This document shows positions 1 through 7,251 of a stretch of 64,000 nt of DNA, in pieces. The number at the start of each line of letters is the position of its first letter. Position 1 is the stretch's first letter. This stretch comes from Archangium sp. (lineage in GTDB: Bacteria > Myxococcota > Myxococcia > Myxococcales > Myxococcaceae): the NCBI GenBank assembly GCA_030681645.1, contig JAUXRX010000004.1, forward strand, positions 124,001 through 188,000, written 5' to 3'. Under the pieces are notes generated by a model. That model did no database searches. It was not told the DNA's origin and saw nothing but the letters and a program-made list of their open reading frames with translations. Position numbers and translations under genes: made by a program.

Positions 1-231
1 CCCGCCGAGGGGCTGGCGAACCCTGATCCGGTGACGAAGCCGGCCATCTGGGCCGACGCCGAGGCCGGGGTGCGCTACGGCTACGGCGCCCGCCAGCACT
101 ACGGCGCAGACGCGAAGTGGAACGACGCGCTCGAGGTGAAGCTGTCCACCGAGTGGGACGAGAACAAGAGCGCCAAGCCCTTCGTGACGGTGCGCCACTT
201 CGTTCGCCACGGCTGGAACGCGAAGTCCTGA
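1..231 (+). CDS. Unidentified protein, C-terminal part (5' end outside window)
   Basis: The frame is open from base 1 to a TGA at 229-231, so this is the C-terminal 76 residues of a gene that begins upstream. The only in-window start candidate is a GTG at 31, which probably is not the true start because the frame stays open before it. The visible sequence is hydrophilic and rich in Trp, Tyr and charged residues (WADAEAGVRYGYGARQHYG), without membrane segments or cysteines. The next gene starts two bases after the stop, which suggests co-transcription with the membrane protein at 234. I do not recognise the family. Confidence 0.6.
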   Translation, partial: PAEGLANPDPVTKPAIWADAEAGVRYGYGARQHYGADAKWNDALEVKLSTEWDENKSAKPFVTVRHFVRHGWNAKS

Positions 232-233
232 TC

Positions 234-749
234 ATGGACCAGCCCCGGTTGGTCGCAGACGAGGCCCGGCGTGAAGCGCACCACGACGCGGTGAAGTCCC
301 AGGTCGATCGCGACGTGAACGCGAAGATCGCCGAGCGCGTCGAGCACACCACCAGCGCCGAGGCCCAGGAGATGGACAAGGTCGCCGGCCACTTCCGCGG
401 CAAGGCCATCGACGAGGTCGCAGGCAAGGACCTCGAGGTGCGGCGCGCCCGCGGGCTCGCGCGGGTGAGCCAGGTCGTCGACTACCTGTTCTTCGTGCTC
501 TACGGCCTGCTCGGCGTGCGGCTCGTGCTCACGTTGATCGCCGCGAACGGCGGCAACGGCTTCGTCCGCTTCATTCGCGCGGTGACCAGCCCGTTCTATT
601 CGATGTTCAGCGGCATCGTGGCCAGCCCCTCGGCGGGAGGCTTCACCCTGGCCCTCCCCATCGTCATCGCGCTCGCCTGCTATGGCCTGCTCCACTTCGG
701 TATCAGGTCACTGCTGCGGCTGATCGCTCACAGGAAGACCGTCATCTGA
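234..749 (+). CDS. YggT-like integral membrane protein, 171 aa
   Basis: The ATG at 234 lies two bases after the upstream stop; an in-frame upstream start at 117 would run through the preceding gene and is unlikely. The first ~75 residues are hydrophilic, charged and probably cytoplasmic. Two membrane blocks follow: about residues 83-102 (VVDYLFFVLYGLLGVRLVLT) and about 139-160 (LALPIVIALACYGLLHFGIR), separated by a segment with RFIRAVTSPFYSMF. The pattern of hydrophobic helix, VTSPFY-type loop and second helix matches one YggT (PF02325) unit, a family linked to membrane and osmotic homeostasis but of unclear biochemical role. The long N-terminal extension is unusual for YggT. The family call is from pattern only. 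Confidence 0.6.
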   Translation: MDQPRLVADEARREAHHDAVKSQVDRDVNAKIAERVEHTTSAEAQEMDKVAGHFRGKAIDEVAGKDLEVRRARGLARVSQVVDYLFFVLYGLLGVRLVLTLIAANGGNGFVRFIRAVTSPFYSMFSGIVASPSAGGFTLALPIVIALACYGLLHFGIRSLLRLIAHRKTVI

Positions 750-802
750 GTTGTTTCGCGTTTCTGTAAGCGGAATTTTCACGGCGGCGCTGACGCGTGA
801 TT

Positions 803-827
803 GTTGGAGTGACGACACTCCAGCAAC
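803..827. promoter_or_regulatory. Inverted repeat in the leader of the cell-wall hydrolase gene
   Basis: TGGAGTG and CACTCCA flank a four-base ACGA centre, and GTT/AAC can extend the stem with one bulged G. It lies 15 bases upstream of the start at 843 and just before the GGAG ribosome-binding site. It could be an operator or a leader hairpin that limits translation. Confidence 0.45.
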
Positions 828-842
828 CACCTCGGAGCCTCC

Positions 843-3569
843 ATGACCACACGCACCCCTGCTACCCGCCGCACCACCAGCACCACCGCCGCCGCGAAGC
901 CCGCGACCCGCCCGCCGGCCCCGGCCCCGGCGACGACCCCCAGGGCCGTGACGAAGACCGTCAAGAAGGACGAGTTCTCCACCGGCCGGGCGCGGGCGCT
1001 GCGCGCGAAGGCCCTCGGCGCGGTCACCGGGCCCACCGCTTCGGGCGCCCCGCGGCTCGAGCCGGTGCACTCCTTCGACACCGCCACCTATCTCTCCATC
1101 GTCGGCAACCCGCCGCAGCACCGCATCACGCAGCAGCAGGTCGACACGCTCCGCCAGCAGGGCATGAAGCACGGCGTCATCGGCATGCCCAACCCGAAGT
1201 CACCGACCTTCGCCGTCGAGACCGCCGCGCTCGCGCAGGAGCTCAAGCTCCTCAACGCCAACGGCATCCGCACCGACACCTATTCCTACCTGAAGTGGAC
1301 CAAGAACGGCGTGGCCCGCACCGACGCCGACGTGCGCGACCAGCTGTTCAAGTCGCTCGACACGCTCAAGGGCCAGCCGGTGAAGACCTTCTGGCTCGAC
1401 GTCGAGTTCGACCCGAAGCTGAACCCGCCCGCGGGCGTGGAGAACCACCAGCGCATCCTCGACACGGCCTACAAGGCGTTCAACGACTGGAAGACCGCCA
1501 ACCCCGACTCGAAGCTCGAGTTCGGCATCTACTCGGGGTCCGGCATGTGGGACCACATGTCGAAGGGGCCGAACGATCCGTTCAACACGAAGTACGCCGA
1601 CCTCGGCGTGCCGCTGTGGGAAGCGCGCTATTCCGCGGACTACGCCCCGGCCGACATCGCCAACGGGCTGGCCGACATGCAGTCGCACCTGCCCGGCTTC
1701 GGCGGCTGGTCGGTCGCCGAGGGCAACGTGCGCGGCTGGCAGTACCGCGCGGGTGAGCACGACGGGTACCTGCCCGCCTTCACCCACGGCCTCGATCGCA
1801 ACGTCTGGCTCCAGGACGCGAACGAGCCGGCGCCGCCGATCACCGCCATCCCCAGCGGCTTCCGCGCGGATCTCCCCATCGCGAACCCCGCGCTCTACGC
1901 GTTGATCAAGCAGGACCAGGGCAAGCCGGTCGACCAACGGAAGTTCAAGACGCTGCAGGACCTGATCAACGCCAACGGCAAGAACGGCGTGACCTTCAAG
2001 AACCTCGGCGTGAACGAGAACGCCTGCTACCAGAACCGCTGGGAAGACCCGTGGAAGCTGGTGCACGGGCTCCCGCTGGGCACTGATCAGTTCTCCACGC
2101 AGCCGCTCCCGCCGGCGCCGGTGACGCCCACGCCCGTTCCGGTGACGCCCACGCCCGTCCCGGTGACCCCTGTTCCCGTCCCGGTGACCCCCGTTCCCGT
2201 GACGCCCACGCCGGTGGCCGGTTCGCCGCTCGACCTGCTCAACCTCAAGCGCGGGGCCACCGACCCGACGAAGGTCCAGCAGCTGCAGGACACGCTCATG
2301 TCGCTGGGCTACCTCGCCGACATCAAGAGCAACGCCGGCTACGGCAAGGCGTTCGGCCCGGTCACCGAGACCGCGCTCAAGGCGTTCCAGAAGGCGCAGC
2401 AGCTCACCCAGACCGGCGTGGTGGATCGCGCCACCGTGGCCGCGCTCGCCACCGCCACGCACACGTCGCTGGGCTTCGACACCACGAGCCCCTTCGCCGC
2501 CGCCTTCGGGCTCACGCGCGGCGCCAACGCCACGGGAGATCGCCCCGGCCTCAAGGCCCTGCAGGACGCGTTGATCAGCGGGGGCTACGTGCCCGCGTCG
2601 ATGAAGACGCAGGCCGGCTACGGGACGAACTTCGGGCCGCTCACCGCGGCGGGGCTCACGGCCTTCCAGGCCGAGAACGGGCTCAACCCGAGCGGCGTGG
2701 TCGACGCGGCGACCATCACCGCGCTGGGCAACCCCCGGGCGCGGCCTGCGGGCTTCGCGGCGGGGCTGGCGGTGACGCACCGCGCGCAGCTCGGCCTGCC
2801 GAAGGGCCCTGCGTACACCGCGGCCGACGGCTCGCTGCGCCAGGACTTCGATCGCGGCAGCGTGTGGGTGACGGCAGAGAACGTGCTGCACGCCGAAGCG
2901 CAGACGAACGCGGGGATGCAGGAGCTGATGCCGCCGCGCAAGCTCGGCACCGCGCAGAGCCTCGAGGAAGCGCGCGCCTCGTTCCTCACCCAGTGGGGGC
3001 CCAGCCTCTACAACGACCCGCCCACGGGCAGCGACGTGCCGTACGGCTACTACGACTGCGGCCCCACCTCGGCGCTGATGGCGCTCGCGGCGCTGGGCAT
3101 CACCTCTCGCCCGGGCGCGGCCGAAGCGGCGGGCGCCATCGACCACATGCGAGACCAGATCCTCGGCTACGACAGCAACAAGTCGCTGGGCCTGGGGTTG
3201 CTGCCGGCGGTGAAGGGCACGGTGGGCTACGGGCTCGTCGCCGCGGGCGCGCAGGTGACGGGGCTGCACAACACGCTCACCGATCTCGACGCGGCGCTGG
3301 CGCGCGGCAACCCGGTGATCATCGGCAGCGGCACCACCTGGGCCGCGTGGGGCCAGGCCGAGAGGACCGCGGGCAACTACCTCAACGGCGGCAACCCGTC
3401 GGGCCACTTCGTCACGGTGCTGGGGCGCTCGGCCAACGGCAACTACCTCATCGGCGATCCGCTGGTGAAGGGCGGGCCCATCGAGGTGACGGCGGCGCAG
3501 GTGCAGACCGCGCTCAACGGGGCCTTCAACTCGGCCAACGCGCTGGCCGAGGTCTCCCGCCCGGAATGA
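843..3569 (+). CDS. Multidomain cell-wall hydrolase: GH25-like, two peptidoglycan-binding domains, C39-like peptidase (908 aa)
   Basis: The ATG at 843 follows a GGAG site. Residues ~1-45 are a Thr/Ala/Pro-rich basic tail with no recognisable signal peptide. Residues ~75-335 resemble GH25/DUF1906-type lysozyme-like domains (opening SFDTATYLSIVG, then TFWLDVEFDP with acidic residues suited to catalysis). Residues ~426-460 are a Pro/Thr/Val linker. Two PG_binding_1-like domains follow (~463-533 and ~555-630, each with GYGxxFGPxTxxxLxAFQ). The C-terminal ~725-905 looks like a papain-fold C39-type peptidase: YDCGPTSALMAL places the nucleophile at C739, GHFVTVLG the His at 855, and IGDPL an Asp at 872. 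The expected role is binding and cleaving peptidoglycan, with a cysteine-protease or amidase activity added, perhaps in predation. Only two cysteines are present. The export route is not evident. Confidence 0.8.
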   Translation: MTTRTPATRRTTSTTAAAKPATRPPAPAPATTPRAVTKTVKKDEFSTGRARALRAKALGAVTGPTASGAPRLEPVHSFDTATYLSIVGNPPQHRITQQQVDTLRQQGMKHGVIGMPNPKSPTFAVETAALAQELKLLNANGIRTDTYSYLKWTKNGVARTDADVRDQLFKSLDTLKGQPVKTFWLDVEFDPKLNPPAGVENHQRILDTAYKAFNDWKTANPDSKLEFGIYSGSGMWDHMSKGPNDPFNTKYADLGVPLWEARYSADYAPADIANGLADMQSHLPGFGGWSVAEGNVRGWQYRAGEHDGYLPAFTHGLDRNVWLQDANEPAPPITAIPSGFRADLPIANPALYALIKQDQGKPVDQRKFKTLQDLINANGKNGVTFKNLGVNENACYQNRWEDPWKLVHGLPLGTDQFSTQPLPPAPVTPTPVPVTPTPVPVTPVPVPVTPVPVTPTPVAGSPLDLLNLKRGATDPTKVQQLQDTLMSLGYLADIKSNAGYGKAFGPVTETALKAFQKAQQLTQTGVVDRATVAALATATHTSLGFDTTSPFAAAFGLTRGANATGDRPGLKALQDALISGGYVPASMKTQAGYGTNFGPLTAAGLTAFQAENGLNPSGVVDAATITALGNPRARPAGFAAGLAVTHRAQLGLPKGPAYTAADGSLRQDFDRGSVWVTAENVLHAEAQTNAGMQELMPPRKLGTAQSLEEARASFLTQWGPSLYNDPPTGSDVPYGYYDCGPTSALMALAALGITSRPGAAEAAGAIDHMRDQILGYDSNKSLGLGLLPAVKGTVGYGLVAAGAQVTGLHNTLTDLDAALARGNPVIIGSGTTWAAWGQAERTAGNYLNGGNPSGHFVTVLGRSANGNYLIGDPLVKGGPIEVTAAQVQTALNGAFNSANALAEVSRPE
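2118..2213 (+). repeat. 21-bp tandem repeat encoding a Pro-Val-Thr-Pro linker
   Basis: About four and a half imperfect copies of a 21-bp unit beginning CCGGTGACGCCC encode heptads of the form PVTPTPV. They form the flexible linker between the GH25-like domain and the first peptidoglycan-binding domain. Copy number in such repeats commonly varies between strains. Confidence 0.8.
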
Positions 3570-3608
3570 CCGAACCCCCGCCCGCGGGCGAGGCTCTCAG
3601 TCAGCGCC

Positions 3609-4430
3609 ATGAGCTTCGTCACGGACGTCGGTGAGCAGGACTTCGAGCAGCAGGTGCTGGCGCGCTCGCGCACGGTGCCCGTGGTGGTCGACTTCTGGGC
3701 GGCCTGGTGCGCGCCCTGCCGCATGCTGGGCCCGACGCTGGAGCGCGAGGTGAACGCGCTCGGCGGCCGGGTCGAGCTGGCGAAGGTCGACGTGGACCAG
3801 GCGCAGGCGCTCTCCGGGCGCTTCGGCGTGCAGGGCATTCCCGCGGTGATGGCCTTCCGCGACGGGCAGGTGGTGGCCGACTTCGTGGGCGCGAAAGACG
3901 CCGCCTTCGTGCGCCGCTGGCTCGCCTCGCTCGCGCCCTCGGCGTCGGGCCAGGCGCTCGCGGCCGCGAAAGACGAGCCTGGGCTGCGCGCGCTGCTGGG
4001 AGATGCCGAGGTCGGCCACAAGGCGGCGCTGCGCCTGGCCGAGCTGCTCCTGTCCACCGGGAAGGCGGCCGAGGCGCTGGCGGTGCTCGAGCGGCTGCCC
4101 GCGGGCAGCGCGGAGGCCGAGGCGGGCGAGGCCCTGAAGCGGTTGGCCGGCTTCGCGGTCGACGCCGAGCAGTTCGGCGGGGAAGCCCGCGCCCGGGAAG
4201 TGCTCGCGCGCCAGCCCGACGACCGCGACGCGCAGTGGGCGCTCGGCTGCGCCCTGGCGGCCCGCGGTGAGGCCGGCCCCGCGCTGGAATCGTTCCTCTC
4301 GCTCGTCACCGCCAGCCGCAAGTACCGCGACGACGGCGCGCGCAAGGCGATGGTCGCGCTCTTCGAGCGGCTCGGCCCGCAGCACGAGCTGACCCGCGAG
4401 TTCAGGCGCCGCTTGCAGAACGTGCTCTGA
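3609..4430 (+). CDS. ybbN: YbbN/CnoX-like thioredoxin-TPR protein, 273 aa
   Basis: Residues 1-110 form a thioredoxin fold with the active site WCAPC (C34 and C37) and the cis-proline segment GIPAVMAF. Residues ~115-273 are helical, with TPR-like repeats (AALRLAELLLSTGKAAEAL; LGCALAARGEAGPALESFL). This order and length match the YbbN/CnoX co-chaperedoxin family, which binds unfolding client proteins and protects cysteines from over-oxidation. The C-x-x-C pair is intact, unlike E. coli YbbN, so redox activity is expected. There is no signal peptide, so it should be cytoplasmic. It starts 39 bases after the hydrolase gene and ends before a repeat-rich gap. Confidence 0.85.
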   Translation: MSFVTDVGEQDFEQQVLARSRTVPVVVDFWAAWCAPCRMLGPTLEREVNALGGRVELAKVDVDQAQALSGRFGVQGIPAVMAFRDGQVVADFVGAKDAAFVRRWLASLAPSASGQALAAAKDEPGLRALLGDAEVGHKAALRLAELLLSTGKAAEALAVLERLPAGSAEAEAGEALKRLAGFAVDAEQFGGEARAREVLARQPDDRDAQWALGCALAARGEAGPALESFLSLVTASRKYRDDGARKAMVALFERLGPQHELTREFRRRLQNVL

Positions 4431-4462
4431 GCGGCTTCGCGGTCAAGAGACGGAACCCGGAC

Positions 4463-4585
4463 CGTTCATCCCGAGCGGGTCGATCGAAATAACGATCGAG
4501 GCCCGTCACCGTTCACCCCGAGCGGAGTCGAGGGGCGACTTCCTGCGAGCCTGGCGCCAATCCCTCGACTCCGCTCGGGCTGAAC
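4463..4585. repeat. Family B palindromic repeat, three arms forming a long hairpin
   Basis: GTTCACCCCGAGCGGAGTCG at 4511-4530, continuing AGGGG to 4535, is matched by its near-perfect inverted copy at 4562-4585 (CCCTCGACTCCGCTCGGG, then CTGAAC). The spacer is 26 bases. A degenerate direct copy (GTTCATCCCGAGCGGGTCGA) lies at 4463-4482. Related single arms occur at 7138-7164, inside a gene, and at 19336-19362. The rest of the 4431-4666 gap shows no gene. The hairpin could end transcription of the thioredoxin gene, although no T-run follows. Confidence 0.8.
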
Positions 4586-4666
4586 GGAGCTATTTCCGGC
4601 GACCCTCTCGGGGGTGAACGCTTGGCAGCCTGCGGCGGGCATGCGCTAGCGTTACCGCTTCACGGC

Positions 4667-6235
4667 ATGGCCGACCCCTCCGCCTCGGACATCATCTCTG
4701 CGCTGGCCGACGATCTCCCCGTCGGCATCTGGGTCGCGCGCGCTCCAGGCGGCGAGTTCGTCTACGCCAACCGCATGTTCGCCGCGCTCATGGGCACGGA
4801 CGGCATCGCCGAAGCAGCCGTGGGCGGGTACGCGGAGCCGTACGGCATCTTCACCCGCGATGGCCAGCCGTACCCCGAGCACCGCATGCCCTTCGTGCGC
4901 GCGCTCGAGGAGAAGAAGGTGGTGGTGGTCGACGACCTCACCATTCACCGGCCTGACCGCACCCGCCTCGACGTGCGCGCCTTCGCCCGGCCCGTCGCCG
5001 ACGGGGCCGGGACCATCACCCACGTGGTGATCGCCTTCTTCGACATCAGCCGCGAGGTCGAGCTCGCCCGCGAGCGGGCCCTGAGCCAACAGCGCGAGCA
5101 GCGCACCCAGCGCCTCGAGGCGATCGGCACGCTCGCCGGCGGCGTGGCGCACGACTTCAACAACCTCATCTTCGGGATCAAGCTCGTGGCCAGCGAGCTC
5201 GCGCTGAGCGCCAGCGACGGGCGCGTGAAGAGCGACCTCGAGCTGATCGACAACATCACCGAGCGCGCCGCCACGCTCACCCGCTCGCTCCTCGGCTTCG
5301 CGCGGCTGGGCAAGCACCGCGCCGCGCCCGTCGCGCTCGAGGACGTCATCGCGGGCATGCGCGAGCTGCTCGAGCGCACGCTGGCCGGCGTCCGCCTCGA
5401 CTTCTCCTTCGGCGCCGAGGCGCGCGGCGTGGTGGTGGGAGACCAGGCCCAGCTCGAGCAGGTGGTGATGAACCTCGTGGTCAACGCGCGCGACGCGGTG
5501 GGCGGCAGCGGGCGCGTCAGGGTGTCGACCCGCACCGTCCCGCTCGACGCGCCTCCCCCGCTGGCCACCGGCGCCTTCACCCGGGGGACGGCGGTGGTGT
5601 TCGAGGTCGCCGACGACGGGCCGGGCATCGCGGCCCCCGAGCGCGACCGGGTCTTCGAGCCCTACTTCACCACCAAGACGAGGGGACCGGATCGCGGCAC
5701 GGGGCTCGGGCTCGCCACGGTGCTGGGCATCGTCGAGGCGCACGGGGGCTCCATCGAGATCGGCGGCGGCCTCGACGGGCGCGGCACCACCATGCGGGTG
5801 TACCTGCCCGCGGGCGCGCCGGTGACCGCCGCGCCCGCCCCGGTGAAGAGCGGCTCGCCCGCGAAGGGTCACGGCACCCTCCTGGTCGTCGACGATGATC
5901 AGATCGTCCGCAAGGCGTTGGTCAGCGCTCTCCGCAAGCTCGGCTACGAGGTGATCGAGGCCGCGAGCGGTGCGCAGGCGCTCGAGCACTACCGCGAGCG
6001 CGGCGCGCAGATCAGCGCGGTGGTGCTCGACATGATCATGCCGGGCCTGAGCGGCCGGGCCACCTACCTGGCGTTGCGCGAGCTCGCGCCCGGAGTGAAG
6101 GTGCTGCTGATGTCGGGCTACACCATGAACGAAGAGGTGCAGGCCATTCTCGACCTGGGCGTGCGCAGCTTCCTGTCCAAGCCGTACTCGATGGAAGCGC
6201 TCGCGCACGAGCTCGAGCTGCTCTGCGCGGGCTGA
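4667..6235 (+). CDS. Soluble hybrid histidine kinase: PAS, HisKA, HATPase, REC (522 aa)
   Basis: I prefer the ATG at 4667 to an in-frame TTG at 4622, because MADPSASDIISAL leads directly into a PAS domain (~residues 10-125: GIWVARAPGGEFVYANRMF). A HisKA segment has the phosphoacceptor H162 in GVAHDFNNLIFG, the HDFNN type of two-component kinase. The ATPase domain has an N-box (NLVVNARDAV), DDGPGIA and GTGLGLATVLG. After a linker, a C-terminal receiver domain (~400-520) has acceptor D455 in VVLDMIMPG and ends with the conserved SKPYS lysine. No membrane segment is present, so it should sense a cytoplasmic signal through PAS. No partner response regulator is adjacent. Its last 200 bases overlap the convergent PPIase gene. 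Confidence 0.9.
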   Translation: MADPSASDIISALADDLPVGIWVARAPGGEFVYANRMFAALMGTDGIAEAAVGGYAEPYGIFTRDGQPYPEHRMPFVRALEEKKVVVVDDLTIHRPDRTRLDVRAFARPVADGAGTITHVVIAFFDISREVELARERALSQQREQRTQRLEAIGTLAGGVAHDFNNLIFGIKLVASELALSASDGRVKSDLELIDNITERAATLTRSLLGFARLGKHRAAPVALEDVIAGMRELLERTLAGVRLDFSFGAEARGVVVGDQAQLEQVVMNLVVNARDAVGGSGRVRVSTRTVPLDAPPPLATGAFTRGTAVVFEVADDGPGIAAPERDRVFEPYFTTKTRGPDRGTGLGLATVLGIVEAHGGSIEIGGGLDGRGTTMRVYLPAGAPVTAAPAPVKSGSPAKGHGTLLVVDDDQIVRKALVSALRKLGYEVIEAASGAQALEHYRERGAQISAVVLDMIMPGLSGRATYLALRELAPGVKVLLMSGYTMNEEVQAILDLGVRSFLSKPYSMEALAHELELLCAG

Positions 6236-7235
6236 GCAGGCGCCTCGGCGCTTGCCGTGCTGCCTGGGTCCCTGCGTTCTCGAGGACCTCGATGTCGGCG
6301 GTCCTTTCCCGTTCCTCGAGCCAGGCCTCCACCGCTTCGCGCTGCTTCCCGGGCAACAGTCGCCGCTCGATCTCGAGCCTCGCCTCGGCCAGGGTCCTCG
6401 CCATGAGTGGGCGCCGCCCCTGCAAGCCCACCAGGAGGACCTCGTCGGCCGCTCTGTGCAGGGGGCCCGCCACCGAGCCGACCTCGAGCGCGCCAGCGGC
6501 CTCCCGGAGCAGGGGCGAGAGGGTGGCCAGCGCCACCCAACCCGTGTCTCCCCCCGAGGCAGCGCGCTGCCCCACTGAGCGCTCCCGGGCCAGGCGGCTG
6601 AAGCTCGCGCCCTGCCCGAGGTCCGCCAGGAGCTCGTTGGCCTCGCGCTCCGACCTGAGCAGGATGAGCCTGAGGCGCACCTCGTCGCCGATCTGAAGGT
6701 CTTTGCGGTGCGCCACGAAGTACGCCCGGGCCTCGTCTTCAGTGACACGAACGTCGGCGACGAGCGCAGCCCAGACCCGCGTCGTCAGAACCTGGGCCTG
6801 CAACAGCGCTCGCAGTGACTCATCGTCCAGACTCCGCGAGCGCATCCAGGACGCGAGGTCCGAAAGGCTGGGGAAGCGGCGACGCAGGTCCTGGAGGGCC
6901 GCGTCGTGCGCCTGCTCGCTGACCTCGAGGTTGCGCCGTCGCGCCTCCTGCAGCAGGAGTCGCCGGTGAATCAGCTCGCGCACCGCCAGGCGTTCCACCG
7001 CGCGCGCACTCCGCTCGCCGGCGCCCAGCCGCTGCTCGAGCGCCCGGCGCACGGGCTCGTCGGCGAGCAACCGCGCGAGCTCCACCCGAGTCACCGGCTC
7101 GCCGTTCACCCTCGCCACGAGGGTTTGATCAGGCTTCCCCCTCGACTCCGCTCGGAGTGAACGGTAGCGAGCGCCCCCAGCCAGGCCGCCGAGGCCCAGG
7201 AGCAGCACGAGCGATACCGCGGCGCGCGAGACCAT
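6036..7235 (-). CDS. Parvulin-type peptidyl-prolyl isomerase (SurA/PpiC-like), 399 aa as read
   Basis: A signal peptide (MVSRAAVSLVLLLGLGGLAG) is followed by a SurA_N-like chaperone region (VARVNGEPVTRVELARLL; residues ~39-170) and a parvulin domain (~185-275, with SFSRLARERS and GGDTGWV). The role is folding of exported and outer-membrane proteins in the periplasm. Residues ~23-34 (RYRSLRAESRGK) are encoded by a family B repeat placed between the signal peptide and the chaperone region. Homology-like sequence stops near residue 320; residues 321-399 are low-complexity Arg/Ala/Pro-rich, and those from ~334 on are antisense to the kinase receiver domain. The natural stop may have been lost, giving a 200-base convergent overlap. 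The domain call is firm; the C-terminal end is doubtful. Confidence 0.8.
   Translation of the reverse strand: MVSRAAVSLVLLLGLGGLAGGARYRSLRAESRGKPDQTLVARVNGEPVTRVELARLLADEPVRRALEQRLGAGERSARAVERLAVRELIHRRLLLQEARRRNLEVSEQAHDAALQDLRRRFPSLSDLASWMRSRSLDDESLRALLQAQVLTTRVWAALVADVRVTEDEARAYFVAHRKDLQIGDEVRLRLILLRSEREANELLADLGQGASFSRLARERSVGQRAASGGDTGWVALATLSPLLREAAGALEVGSVAGPLHRAADEVLLVGLQGRRPLMARTLAEARLEIERRLLPGKQREAVEAWLEERERTADIEVLENAGTQAARQAPRRLLSPRRAARARARALPSSTAWTGSCARPGREWPAPLRSWCSPTSAAPSLRARARATPGRWPGRSGPA
7138..7164. repeat. Family B repeat arm inside the PPIase coding region
   Basis: CCCCTCGACTCCGCTCGGAG, continuing TGAACGG, is the same arm as at 4511-4535 and 4562-4585. It reads in frame on the minus strand and contributes about nine residues (core SLRAESRG) immediately after the signal peptide. 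No stop codon is introduced in that frame. Confidence 0.8.
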
Positions 7236-7251
7236 GTTTCTGCTCCCCGCC

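Noticed and set aside
1200-3407. A long open frame antisense to the cell-wall hydrolase gene
   Set aside because: It is Arg/His/Gly-rich and mirrors the third-position GC bias of the real gene; no domain, start site or ribosome-binding site supports it. The same applies to long frames at 4652-6748, 12267-13676 and 21541-23499 on the minus strand and 8650-10419 and 48127-51138 on the plus strand.
3579-3590. CGCCCGCGGGCG palindrome after the hydrolase gene as a terminator
   Set aside because: It has no loop and no following T-run, and such short GC palindromes are expected by chance here.
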